Below, piece after piece: positions 1 to 8,371 of a DNA stretch of 64,000 nucleotides. Location of the stretch: positions 186,001 through 250,000 of the forward strand of contig NZ_JAGSYD010000002.1 in NCBI RefSeq assembly GCF_025685575.1, read 5' to 3'. How positions within the stretch are numbered: the stretch's first letter is position 1; every line of letters starts with the position of its first letter. The notes under the pieces are model-generated. The model was not told where the DNA came from. It was given only the letters and a program-made list of their open reading frames with translations, and did no database searches. The stretch comes from Granulicella cerasi (GTDB lineage Bacteria > Acidobacteriota > Terriglobia > Terriglobales > Acidobacteriaceae). The translations under genes were made by a program, and so were the position numbers.

Positions 1-834
1 CCCGCGAAGCCGTCGCCGGCCATTCCCGTCACCACCTCGCCTGCAGCAACCGCCGCCGCGGCAACCTCTGCACCCGCGCAGTCCACTGGCAGCGCCCTTT
101 ACACGCACAGCGCGCCTGCGACTCCGGAGACGGCAGCCTCGTACTCCGAGCTTCATCATGCCAAGACCGCAGCCCCCGTCGATGACGCGAATGAAGGCGT
201 CGCCAACGCCGACAAGGGTATGGTCGTTGCTATTTCTTCCAAGCCCAACGAGTTGCCCGAGGGCACGCTGCTACGCGCTGCGCTCGACGAGACGCTCTCC
301 ACCGGCAAGTCACGCGCTGGCGATCACTTCTCCGCGCGCCTCACGCGAAACGTGGAGCGCAACGGCGTTGTACTCATCCCCGCTGGCTCCGTAGTGCGTG
401 GACGCATCACCGAAGTTCGCGCTGGACACGGCTTCCGCTCCTCGGCGATGATCCGCCTGCTGCCCGACACAGTGACGCTGCCGGATGGCATCCCCTACCC
501 GCTCGAAGCACAGATCATTGACCTCGCTCCGTCCGACAACGAAGCCTCTGCCGCTGACGCACACGTTGGCAGCGAAGGCCAGATCGTCGGCAATCAGCAC
601 GCGAAGGCGAAGGCCGCAGCAGTTGGCCTTTCGACCGGCGGCGCTGCGGCGGCGGGCGCGCTCTTCGGTGGCGTTGGCGCAATCGTTGGCGCAGGCATCG
701 GTGCAGGCGCGAGCCTCATCGTTCTCTCCAAGCAGGACCACGAAGAGGTCCTGCCCGAAGGCACGGTGCTCGTGCTCAACCTGGGGCGCTCGCTCTTCCT
801 CAACGAGAACACCCTGCACGCACAGGTTCAGTAA
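1..834 (+). CDS. glycine-rich hypothetical protein, 5' end cut by window
   Basis: The reading frame is open from the first base, so the start lies upstream; 277 codons are visible. The first 70 residues are Ala/Pro/Thr/Ser-rich and look disordered. Then follows a compact region with 'TGKSRAGDHFSARLTRNV', 'VVLIPAGSVVRGRI' and later 'LPEGTVLVLNL', a layout reminiscent of the beta-strands of VirB10/TrbI-type periplasmic domains (loading-bearing wording 'PAGS.v.G' only). Between the two strand blocks is a Gly/Ala zipper (GGAAAAGALFGGVGAIVGAG) that could insert in or pack on a membrane. I do not recognise a defined family; an envelope-associated location is inference. It converges on the Ser/Thr kinase gene and both end at a shared hairpin. 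Confidence 0.6.
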   Translation, partial: PAKPSPAIPVTTSPAATAAAATSAPAQSTGSALYTHSAPATPETAASYSELHHAKTAAPVDDANEGVANADKGMVVAISSKPNELPEGTLLRAALDETLSTGKSRAGDHFSARLTRNVERNGVVLIPAGSVVRGRITEVRAGHGFRSSAMIRLLPDTVTLPDGIPYPLEAQIIDLAPSDNEASAADAHVGSEGQIVGNQHAKAKAAAVGLSTGGAAAAGALFGGVGAIVGAGIGAGASLIVLSKQDHEEVLPEGTVLVLNLGRSLFLNENTLHAQVQ

Positions 835-845
835 GTCATCACTCC

Positions 846-885
846 AAAAGGAAACGGTCGATGCTCGCATCGGCCGTTTCCTTTT
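846..885. terminator. bidirectional intrinsic terminator
   Basis: Stem AAAGGAAACGG..CCGTTTCCTTT is continued by a GATGC/GCATC inner pair, giving a long hairpin with A-rich and T-rich flanks on the two sides. It lies between two converging genes (stops at 834 and 899), so it can serve both strands. Confidence 0.8.
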
Positions 886-898
886 GCGTTCTCTGCGA

Positions 899-3376
899 CT
901 AGCTCGCGAGCAGGCGCTTCCAGTTCTTCTGGTTCTTCTTGAACACCTTCTTCAGGTCATCGAGCGTGCGCTGGAAATCAGCGTTGCCCGACATCCCGCG
1001 CCAGGCCGGATTGATCGAGAACCACGGATAGTTTTCGTTGCCGAGATAGATCGCGCGACGCAGCCAGTGCAGCGCTTCCGCCACATCGCCTTCCACGGCG
1101 AAGTACGTTGCCAGGCGATACGCCATCTCGGAGTCAGCCTCGGCCGCGGACAGCGTGTCTTCGGTGATGAACTCCTCCGCACGTGCACGATCGCCCAACT
1201 GCACGTAGCACATCGCAATCGTGGGGAAGATAATACGCAGCGAGATGTCGTCGCGCGTCACGCTTTCAAGCGTCTGTACTGCGCTTGAGAGCTGCCCCAG
1301 ACGCATCTGCTGATAGCCCTTCGAGATACGCAGCAGCGGCTGGCGCGGCTCCAGCGTGAGGCCTTTCTCGATCTCATCGCCTGCAAGCTCGAGTTGGTTC
1401 TGATACTGGTACACACGCGCGCGATGGTTATAAATCATCGCGGCGTTGGCGGGGTTCAGGCGCAGCGATGTGTTGAACTGCTCCAACGCTTCCTCGTACA
1501 TGCCGTCGATGCGCAGCGTCATGCCCGCGACGAGATGCACGTTCCAGTCATTGCCTGCCGTCTGCAGCAGATGCCCGATGCCGTGGCGGGCGCTCTCCTT
1601 TTCACCGCGGCTCAGCAGCATGTACACGCGATACAGGTTCGCTTCCACCGAGCTTGGATCGCGTTCCAACGCACGATCAAACGAGCGTCGCGCTTCGAGC
1701 ACATGCATCTGTCCGCCGAGTCCATGACGCACATATTGCAGATGCGTAATGCCGAGTCCTGTCCAGCCAGGAGCATAGTTCGGGTCGCGCTGCACGACTC
1801 CTTCAAAGAGTCCGCGCGCGTGGTCAAGGTCTTCGCGATTGCCCGTACGCTGCATGAACGAGCTCAGCAGTGCACGAGCCTGCAGATACTCTTCGCTGAG
1901 ATTGTGTCCCAGCGCGGACTCTTCGTCGTCGGCATGATGGCGGTTCTGCTTCTGCAGTCCGCCACCGCCCTGAAGCTCCGCAAACACCTCGTTGCAAACT
2001 TCGTTCTGGACCGCGATCAGATCGAACGACTGCACGCTCACCGCGCCGCCCGTGCGCACACTTTGACGCTTCACGTCGAGCAGCTGCCAGTTGAGGTCGA
2101 AGCCCTTGTCCGAGCGCACAAAGTTGCCCGCCAGCACGAAGTCCACCAGCAGCTTGCGTCCCACGCTCAGCGGATCGAGCTGCCACGTCGGTACATTCAT
2201 CAGCGCGCTAGCAGGCCGCACCACCAGCGAGGCTACCTTCGCCAGACGCGCGCCAATCGCGTCCGCCAGCGCAGAGCCGTAGAACGGCGACGCGTCTGCC
2301 GCACCAAGGTTCACGAATGGCAGCACCACGATGCTCATCGTGGTGTCCTGCTGCTCCTTCGGGGTGCTCTCGCGGAAGCGCTCAGCGAGCATGGAGAGAA
2401 TGCCTGTCGTGCGCTTCTCTTCCTCGGGCGTTTCCAGATCGAGCCGCTGCCGCGCGCTCATGCCGACAGCGCCTTCGCCCTGCATCACCATCGCGTCAAG
2501 CTGCAGCGTCTTCAGAATCGTCTTCAGGCCCTCACGGACCTCTGCGGCCGACTGATAGCGCTCCGAAGGGTTCTTCTCCAGGCAGCGCAGAATCACGCTT
2601 TCGAGCTCCTGCGGAACGTTCGGGACGATCTCGCGCAGATTCGGTGGTTCGGCGTACTGAATCGCGCGGATCGACTGAACATCCTGCGCATCCGGCCGGT
2701 GGAACGGATGTCGTCCGCTCACCATTTCGTACAAAATCAAGCCCAGCGCGAAGATGTCCGACTGCACACTCGACTGCCCGGTCACAAACTGCTCCGGCGC
2801 CATGTAGGCGATCGTGCCGCCGCGCGCGGTGTAGGTTGCGCCCACCGGCGGGGCCTCGATCGGCTGTCCCGGCTCGCCCGGATCGAAGTCCGCGCGCTCG
2901 CGCTTCAACTGCCGCGCGAGGCCAAAGTCCAGAATCTTGATCAGTCCACCGTCCGTCAGCATGACGTTCGCGGGCTTCAGGTCGCGATGGAAGATGCCCA
3001 GCGAGTGCGCCGCGGCCAGACCGTCGGCGATCTGCATTCCGCTCGACAGCACAAGCTGGATGTTCGCCGGCCCCTCGCCGATCACCTTGTCCAGGCTCTT
3101 GCCGGGGATGTACTGCATGACGATGTAGGCTTCGCCGTCCGACTCGCCGACCTCGTAGATCGAGCAGACATTCGGGTGGTCGATTGCGGATGCCAATCGA
3201 GCCTCGCGGAGCTGTGTCGTACGCACCTCTTCCACCGTCTGCGAGGGCGCGCGCTTCAGCAGCTTCATCACTACCGGACGCTGCAACAACGTGTCATGCG
3301 CCAGAAACACGACGCCTGAGCCACCCGATCCAATCTTGCGGACAAATTCGTACTGACGGATGACGCGACGAGCCAT
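899..3376 (-). CDS. Ser/Thr protein kinase with TolB/FlgO-like and TPR regions
   Basis: A Hanks-type kinase of 825 residues. The glycine loop GSGGSG is at 16-21, the ATP lysine at K38, the catalytic loop HRDLKPAN at 130-137 and DFG at 150-152, followed by an activation segment ending in APE; all key residues are present, so it should be active. After the kinase (about 1-290) comes a block starting 'SIVVLPFVNLGA' (about 345-470) that resembles the TolB N-terminal/FlgO-like module often found in TPR regulators. The rest (about 510-815) is tetratricopeptide repeats ('NPANAAMIYNHRARVYQY', 'DPNYAPGWTGLGITHL'). I see no transmembrane helix, so it is probably cytoplasmic, unlike classical PknB. The start ATG is preceded by a 264-bp divergent intergenic region shared with a receiver-domain gene. 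Substrates are unknown. Confidence 0.92.
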   Translation of the reverse strand: MARRVIRQYEFVRKIGSGGSGVVFLAHDTLLQRPVVMKLLKRAPSQTVEEVRTTQLREARLASAIDHPNVCSIYEVGESDGEAYIVMQYIPGKSLDKVIGEGPANIQLVLSSGMQIADGLAAAHSLGIFHRDLKPANVMLTDGGLIKILDFGLARQLKRERADFDPGEPGQPIEAPPVGATYTARGGTIAYMAPEQFVTGQSSVQSDIFALGLILYEMVSGRHPFHRPDAQDVQSIRAIQYAEPPNLREIVPNVPQELESVILRCLEKNPSERYQSAAEVREGLKTILKTLQLDAMVMQGEGAVGMSARQRLDLETPEEEKRTTGILSMLAERFRESTPKEQQDTTMSIVVLPFVNLGAADASPFYGSALADAIGARLAKVASLVVRPASALMNVPTWQLDPLSVGRKLLVDFVLAGNFVRSDKGFDLNWQLLDVKRQSVRTGGAVSVQSFDLIAVQNEVCNEVFAELQGGGGLQKQNRHHADDEESALGHNLSEEYLQARALLSSFMQRTGNREDLDHARGLFEGVVQRDPNYAPGWTGLGITHLQYVRHGLGGQMHVLEARRSFDRALERDPSSVEANLYRVYMLLSRGEKESARHGIGHLLQTAGNDWNVHLVAGMTLRIDGMYEEALEQFNTSLRLNPANAAMIYNHRARVYQYQNQLELAGDEIEKGLTLEPRQPLLRISKGYQQMRLGQLSSAVQTLESVTRDDISLRIIFPTIAMCYVQLGDRARAEEFITEDTLSAAEADSEMAYRLATYFAVEGDVAEALHWLRRAIYLGNENYPWFSINPAWRGMSGNADFQRTLDDLKKVFKKNQKNWKRLLAS

Positions 3377-3640
3377 GCAGCTATTATCGCAGCCTCAACC
3401 CCTCCGTATCTTGTGCAAACAAGTGTGATCTGGGTTCTTTTGGCGACCGCAACAAACGAAAGCCGTATGCACGATTTGCCACAGAGGTTGTATCCGATCT
3501 GTAACAGGCAAACCTTTCCGACACCCCCTGCATCCGAGTAACCTAATCCTTGCGAAACGAAAGCGCGCGCACGATTCCGCACGTTTCGCACAACGGCCGA
3601 TGCTGGCCCGCGATATTTGCACGAACGAAGTCAGGTACAG

Positions 3641-4012
3641 ATGCCCGCCACTATTTTGCTGATCGACGATAACCCCGTACAGGCCGCTACCCGGCAGACC
3701 ATCCTCAAGCGTGCGGGTTACAACGTCATCGCTGCCCTCTCCCCCGTTCGCGCCCTGGAGCAGTTCCGCCAGAACGAATACCCTTCGCCCATCGAACTCA
3801 TCATCACCGACCACATCATGCCCGACATGAATGGAAACGAGTTCGTCGCCAAGCTGCGCTCCTTCGCGCCCGAGGTTCCGGTGCTGGTGATCAGCGGCCT
3901 GCCCGAAGCCGAGGATGAGTACGAAGGCCTGAACATTAACTTCCGCCTGAAGCCGCTGCTGCCCGATAACCTTCTAGCCAGCGTGCATCGTCTGCTACCC
4001 ACCAACGCCTAA
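3641..4012 (+). CDS. single-domain response regulator (receiver only)
   Basis: About 123 residues, essentially one CheY-like receiver. The acidic pair is in 'LLIDDNP' near the N terminus, the phospho-acceptor Asp in 'LIITDHIMPD', the Thr/Ser switch in 'VLVISGLP' and the conserved Lys in 'FRLKPL'. No output domain follows, so it must act by protein-protein contact or as a phosphotransfer intermediate. An in-frame TTG at 3617 is possible, but the ATG at 3641 sits right before the receiver fold and fits the family length. No histidine kinase is adjacent; the divergent neighbour is a Ser/Thr kinase, which makes cross-talk an attractive but untested idea. Confidence 0.88.
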   Translation: MPATILLIDDNPVQAATRQTILKRAGYNVIAALSPVRALEQFRQNEYPSPIELIITDHIMPDMNGNEFVAKLRSFAPEVPVLVISGLPEAEDEYEGLNINFRLKPLLPDNLLASVHRLLPTNA

Positions 4013-4054
4013 ACTCGCCCGCCTAGCCCTCCGCGTCCGCGCACCGAACGAATG

Positions 4055-4092
4055 CCCACGTCTCGACTTGGAGACGTGGGTTTGCAGGACGC
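4055..4092. repeat. dispersed palindromic repeat, copy A
   Basis: Perfect 10-bp inverted repeat CCCACGTCTC (4055-4064) / GAGACGTGGG (4071-4080) with a 6-nt loop, followed by TTTGCAGGACGC. The same stem-loop plus flank recurs at 36431 and, degenerate, at 22074. It is 42 bp past the receiver gene. No T-run follows, so it is not a typical terminator. Confidence 0.75.
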
Positions 4093-4239
4093 GTCGCGGG
4101 CCAACTCTCGATACCCCGGCTCCCGAATCCCACCGATATTCGACACCCGCGCGCGATCCTGCGCAGGATTGCGCACCCGTGCCCGGCGCCACCCTCTCTG
4201 CATCTGCGAAAATAGACAGCGAAGAGGGAACGAAACAGA

Positions 4240-6291
4240 ATGCCTCATCCCATGCCGAGTCTCGGCAGCTTCAGCCTTATGCTGGCGCTGGCGCTTGCTT
4301 TCTATACGTTGTTCGCCGGCTCGCTCGCGCTCTGGGCGCAAAGCTCCGGCCGTCAGCTTGCGGTCTCGCCGCTCGCACTGGGGGAAACCGCTCGTCGCGC
4401 CGGCATCGCCTGTTTCTGGTGCGTCTCGCTCGCGGCCTTCGCGCTCGTCTGGGCTGCGTTCACCAACGACTACTCCGTCGACTACGTGCTGCACCATACC
4501 AACCGCGACCTCGTCACGGCGTATAAGTTCTCCGCACTCTGGTCCGGCCAGGAAGGCTCGTTGCTGCTCTGGGCGTGGCTGCTGGCTACCTACGGCTTCG
4601 TCATGCGCCTGCGCCACAAGGTGGACATCGAGCTCACCGCGCACGCCTCGACGATCCTTGCGGCAATCCAGGTCTTCTTCCTCTCGATTCTCGTCTTCGC
4701 GGCCCCGCCCTTCGCCATCGTCCCCGGCGGCGTTGCTCCCAAGGACGGCTTTGGCCTGAATCCGCTCCTCCAGTACCCCGAGATGGTGATCCATCCGCCG
4801 ATGCTCTACCTCGGCTACGTGGGCTTCTCGGTGCCGTTTGCCTTCGCTCTCGGCGCGCTCATCATGCGCTACCCCGGCGAGAAGTGGATCCACATCACCC
4901 GCCGCTGGACGATGGTCACCTGGCTGTTCCTCACCTGCGGCATCTGCCTCGGCATGCACTGGGCATACGCCGTGCTCGGTTGGGGCGGCTACTGGGGTTG
5001 GGACCCCGTTGAAAATGCTTCGCTGATGCCGTGGCTCGCCGCCACCGCCTTCCTGCACTCCGTGATGATGCAGGAGAAGCGCGGCATGATGAAGGGCTGG
5101 AACGTCTGGCTCATCTTCATCACCTTCATGCTCTCGATTCTAGGCACGCTGCTTACGCGCGCGGGCCTCGTTAGCTCGGTGCACGCCTTTGCGCAGAGCT
5201 CCATCGGCAACTGGTTCGTCGCGTTCCTGCTGCTCACCGCGATCGTCTGCCTCTTCGTCTTCTTCCGCAACCGCGACCACCTGCGCGCGGAGAACAAGCT
5301 CGAGTCGCTCGTCTCGCGCGAGTCCAGCTTCCTCTTCAACAACCTCGTGCTGCTCGCCGCCTGCTTCACGGTGCTATGGGGAACGCTCTTCCCTGTGCTG
5401 AGTGAGTACGTGCAAGGCTCGAAGGTCACGATGGGCGCGCCCTTCTACAACAAGGTCGCCGTACCGATCGGCCTCTTCCTGCTCTTCCTCACCGGCGTCG
5501 GCCCGCTGCTCGCCTGGCGCTCCACCACGCTGCGCACCATCCGCCGCAACTTTGTGCTGCCCTGCGTGATGATCATCATCAGCGCCATCGCGCTCATGAT
5601 CGCAGGCGTGCGTCCGTGGCTCGACGACGATAAGACCGCCAGTATCTACTCGCTGGTCTGCTTCTCGCTTTCAGCAGGCGTCATCACGGCGATCCTCACC
5701 GAGTTCCTGCGCGGCGCGGGCGTCGTCCGCACGCAGACCGGCAAAAATCTGCTTGCGTCCATGTGGCTGCTCACGCGCCGCAACACGCGTCGCTACGGCG
5801 GATACGCGATCCACTTCGGCATCGTCGTCATGTTCATCGGCCTCGCAGGCGCGGCGTTCAACCAGTCCAAAGAACTCGAGATGGGCTTCGGCGATCAGCT
5901 CCGCATCGGCTCCTGGAACCTTGTCTGCCAGAGCTTCTCGCAGGACTCGAACCCAAACTTCGACACCGACTACGCACTCATCGACGTCTTCCACAACGGC
6001 AAGAAGATCACGCAGCTTGCGCCCGAGCGCCGCTTTTACACCGCCTCGCAGCAGACCTCGACCGTGGTTGCCATTCACTCGACGCTCGCCCGTGATCTCT
6101 ACGTCGTATTCGAGGGCCGCAATCCGCAGACCGACCGCCCGATCATCAAGGTCTTCCTGAACCCGCTCGTGAACTGGATCTGGGTCGGTGTCCTCATCGT
6201 GATCGTCGGCACCGGCTTCGCGCTCATGCCGCCCCTCAAGCCCAAGCGCGCGACTGAACCCGCAGCGATCGAAGGCGGTGTCCATGCGTAA
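4240..6291 (+). CDS. ccmF: cytochrome c-type biogenesis protein CcmF
   Basis: A polytopic inner-membrane protein of 683 residues, the length usual for CcmF. It carries the WWD haem-handling signature WGGYWGWDPVEN at 248-259, plus the conserved 'WSGQEGSLLLWAW' block near the N terminus and 'HPPMLYLGYVGF' in the middle. CcmF takes haem from holo-CcmE and ligates it to apocytochrome c in the periplasm with CcmH. The C-terminal periplasmic region (about 560-640) precedes a last membrane helix. It overlaps ccmH by 8 bp, so the two are translationally linked. No ccmE or ccmABC is visible upstream here; the preceding gene is an unrelated receiver. The ATG at 4240 follows a GAGGGAACGAAACAGA leader with an acceptable Shine-Dalgarno sequence. 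Confidence 0.95.
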   Translation: MPHPMPSLGSFSLMLALALAFYTLFAGSLALWAQSSGRQLAVSPLALGETARRAGIACFWCVSLAAFALVWAAFTNDYSVDYVLHHTNRDLVTAYKFSALWSGQEGSLLLWAWLLATYGFVMRLRHKVDIELTAHASTILAAIQVFFLSILVFAAPPFAIVPGGVAPKDGFGLNPLLQYPEMVIHPPMLYLGYVGFSVPFAFALGALIMRYPGEKWIHITRRWTMVTWLFLTCGICLGMHWAYAVLGWGGYWGWDPVENASLMPWLAATAFLHSVMMQEKRGMMKGWNVWLIFITFMLSILGTLLTRAGLVSSVHAFAQSSIGNWFVAFLLLTAIVCLFVFFRNRDHLRAENKLESLVSRESSFLFNNLVLLAACFTVLWGTLFPVLSEYVQGSKVTMGAPFYNKVAVPIGLFLLFLTGVGPLLAWRSTTLRTIRRNFVLPCVMIIISAIALMIAGVRPWLDDDKTASIYSLVCFSLSAGVITAILTEFLRGAGVVRTQTGKNLLASMWLLTRRNTRRYGGYAIHFGIVVMFIGLAGAAFNQSKELEMGFGDQLRIGSWNLVCQSFSQDSNPNFDTDYALIDVFHNGKKITQLAPERRFYTASQQTSTVVAIHSTLARDLYVVFEGRNPQTDRPIIKVFLNPLVNWIWVGVLIVIVGTGFALMPPLKPKRATEPAAIEGGVHA

Positions 6292-6868
6292 CTCGCAACT
6301 CATCACTCGCGACTCAGAACGCGAATCAAACCTCGCACCCCAAAGCTCAAAGCCGAAAGCTCGCTCCTCAAAACGCCTCTTCACCGCAACGCGCCTCCTG
6401 CAACTTGTGCTGGTCCTCTTCACCGGCATCACGATGCTCGGCGCGGGCGCCCCCTCGCCGTCCACTTTCAATACCATCGGCCACAAGCTGATGTGCCCCT
6501 GCGGCTGCGGTGAGATCCTGCTTGAGTGCAACCACGTGGGCTGCCCGGACTCCGATCGCATGATCGGCGAACTGCGCCAGCAGCTCTCCACCGGCATCGG
6601 CGAAACAGGTGTGCTCAACTGGTTCGCTGCCAAGTACGGACCGACCGTACTCGCGGCTCCCATCCGCGGTGGCTTCGACGTCGTCGCCTGGATCGTACCC
6701 TTCGCCGTGCTGCTCGCTGGCCTCATCGCGGTCTTCTTCGTCGTGCGTCTCTGGAAGCAACGCCAGCAGCCGCTCGCCGAGGCAGGCGCTGCGCACGCTC
6801 CCCCGCTCAACGACGAGCAGGCAGCCCTTCGCGAGCGCATTCGTCGCGAAACCGAGTACGGCGAGTAG
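6284..6868 (+). CDS. ccmH: cytochrome c-type biogenesis protein CcmH/CycL
   Basis: About 194 residues. The core 'HKLMCPCGCGEILLECNHVGC' region replaces the classical LRCxxC reductase motif with a Cys-rich version (M-C-P-C-G-C-G-E and two further Cys), a form I associate with Acidobacteria and Deltaproteobacteria. Downstream is one strong membrane helix ('VAWIVPFAVLLAGLIAVFFV') and a charged cytoplasmic tail, as in CycL. It reduces and presents apocytochrome c to CcmF. ATG 6284 overlaps the ccmF stop; a GTG at 6278 is also in frame. The first ~30 residues (NSQLITRDSERESN...) are encoded by a dispersed intergenic-type repeat, so the native start of the signal helix may be an internal codon nearer 'LFTATRLLQLVLVLF'. 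Confidence 0.88.
   Translation: MRNSQLITRDSERESNLAPQSSKPKARSSKRLFTATRLLQLVLVLFTGITMLGAGAPSPSTFNTIGHKLMCPCGCGEILLECNHVGCPDSDRMIGELRQQLSTGIGETGVLNWFAAKYGPTVLAAPIRGGFDVVAWIVPFAVLLAGLIAVFFVVRLWKQRQQPLAEAGAAHAPPLNDEQAALRERIRRETEYGE
6290..6362. repeat. dispersed CTCG-rich repeat, site 1 (inside ccmH 5' end)
   Basis: Sequence built of ACTCGC/ACTCG units with CACTCGCGACTC and CGAATCAAACCT, the latter shared exactly with the copy at 31631-31710. It begins right at the ccmF stop codon and is translated as the hydrophilic N terminus of CcmH. Confidence 0.6.
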
Positions 6869-6927
6869 CCGGTTACTCTTCCGTCATCTTTACGCGCTGC
6901 GGCCTCGCATCCTAGACTCGACACCAA

Positions 6928-7467
6928 ATGACTCGTCTGGAGCTGCTCAAGATCGCGGTCGGCCGCGCGCGCATCAATGGCTTTGAATTTCGTCGATGGT
7001 ATTCGCAACGCCTCGGCGTCCCGTGGATCTCGGCCGAGGCCTCGCTGGCTCTACTCGACACACAGCGTCGCTACTACGCCATGCTCTTCTCGCATGAGTT
7101 CGCGCAGGCGTTCTGGAAGTCCGGCTCCGAACTGACGCTGGAGATACCTTCCGGCTCGTTCCAACGCAAAGGCCCGAATGGCACCATCATTACCGTCACA
7201 CGCAAGCCCTACACGAAGCGCACCATGCGCCCCGATGCCTGGGAGTACCACCTGAAGCAGATGGCCTTGCAGGAAGAACCCCTGCGCTATCTGCGACGCT
7301 TCCTCGCCATCGAAGATGAACTCGAAGACGAGCTCGAAGCCGCCACCGCCGCTCACGTGAAGCCCGCAGCCAAGAAGTCCGCGTCAGCCGACCGACGCAA
7401 GAAGCCTCTCGCCCGCCCGCTACCCACCGGAAAACCGAAGTTCCTCGAACGTCCTTACGGCGGATAA
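6928..7467 (+). CDS. conserved hypothetical protein with basic tail
   Basis: 179 residues, no signal peptide or membrane helix. The first 115 residues look folded ('RARINGFEFRRWYSQRLGVPW', 'RRYYAMLFSHEFAQAFW', 'PDAWEYHLKQMALQEEPLRYL'). An acidic helix (EDELEDELEAAT) follows, then a Lys/Ala/Pro-rich tail that could bind nucleic acid. I do not recognise the family. It follows ccmH by 59 bp on the same strand but has no obvious functional tie to cytochrome assembly. Codon use is like the neighbours. Confidence 0.7.
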   Translation: MTRLELLKIAVGRARINGFEFRRWYSQRLGVPWISAEASLALLDTQRRYYAMLFSHEFAQAFWKSGSELTLEIPSGSFQRKGPNGTIITVTRKPYTKRTMRPDAWEYHLKQMALQEEPLRYLRRFLAIEDELEDELEAATAAHVKPAAKKSASADRRKKPLARPLPTGKPKFLERPYGG

Positions 7468-7553
7468 CTGCCTTCGCGCAGCAGACGGCTCAGGAACGCG
7501 TTCCCCACGCTTCTCTTCTAAGGCATGAGTCCCCGCAGAACCTCTCAGGAAGC

Positions 7554-8294
7554 CTAGTTTCCCGTCATCTCGCGCAACGCTTCCTGCGCTTCCTTGCGAG
7601 TCTTCGGCACCGGGTCCAACTCCAGCGTCTTCTTGAACTCCTTCAGCGCCTCATCCAGTTTGCCGATTCTCCGCGCAGCCAGCCCCACGGCCAGATGCGC
7701 GTCCGCGTCCTCAGGCACGAGCGATACCGCATGTTGCGCGCGCAGATACGCGCCGCGGAAGTTGCCGTCCTGCTGATAAAAGTGCGCCACCTGAAGGTCC
7801 TCTGCCTCGACCTCGCCCGTCTCCTTCGGAGGTGGCTCCGGCTTGCGATGCATGTTCCGCTTCGGCGCAGGCGGCGTGTCCGAATTCACATCATCCGGGT
7901 TCGGAGGGAGGTCGGACAGCGGCGATGAAGATGATCCTGACGAGGACGAACCAGACGAAGAGCTCGACGACGAAGACGAACTTGACGAAGACGAACTCGC
8001 AGCACCGTCCTTCGCCGACGTGTCAGGCGAGCTGTCGCCCTGATACGGGAATCGCTGCGATGCCGGCACTGCATTCGGATCAGCCGTTGGTGCGTCAGGC
8101 TTCGCGGGCTGTTGCGTTACGTCCTTCTTTTGTTGCGGCCCATCGTTCGCGGGCGCGCTGTCACCCTGAAACGGAAAACGCTGCGACGCGGGAACAGAGT
8201 TCGGGTCTGTTGCGGGCGTCTTTTCCTGTGCCTTCATCGCGGCCGCTCCCGCACCCAACATCACCGCCAGCATGGCCTTCCGCACGCGCATCAA
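7554..8294 (-). CDS. secreted serine-rich TPR protein
   Basis: 246 residues. Basic-hydrophobic N terminus (RVRKAMLAVMLGAGAAAMKAQ) is a likely signal peptide. A motif of the form DPN-x-VPASQRFP-x-QGDS occurs twice (about residues 31-48 and 72-89), showing an internal duplication. A run of more than 20 serines with a few glycines follows, then a Pro-rich segment. The C-terminal half is TPR-like ('VAHFYQQDGNFRGAYLRAQHAV', 'HLAVGLAARRIGKLDEALKEF'). It is probably an exported protein-interaction module; its partner is unknown. It is divergent from the SET-domain gene, with 77 bp between start codons. Confidence 0.75.
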   Translation of the reverse strand: MMRVRKAMLAVMLGAGAAAMKAQEKTPATDPNSVPASQRFPFQGDSAPANDGPQQKKDVTQQPAKPDAPTADPNAVPASQRFPYQGDSSPDTSAKDGAASSSSSSSSSSSSSSSGSSSSGSSSSPLSDLPPNPDDVNSDTPPAPKRNMHRKPEPPPKETGEVEAEDLQVAHFYQQDGNFRGAYLRAQHAVSLVPEDADAHLAVGLAARRIGKLDEALKEFKKTLELDPVPKTRKEAQEALREMTGN

Positions 8295-8371
8295 CTTTGT
8301 CCTCGCACCTCAACTCTATTAGACGCGAAACTTCGTTCCTCAGCACAACGCCTGCTACACTCCTCAGCAAG

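Noticed and set aside
1394..3319. 641-codon open frame antisense to the Ser/Thr kinase gene
   Set aside because: It has His/Arg/Gln-rich composition without domain motifs and lies wholly opposite a clear kinase; a GC-rich antisense shadow.
4055..4080. Palindrome as a transcription terminator for the receiver gene
   Set aside because: No T-run on either side, and the same element recurs with a conserved flank, so a dispersed repeat explains it better.
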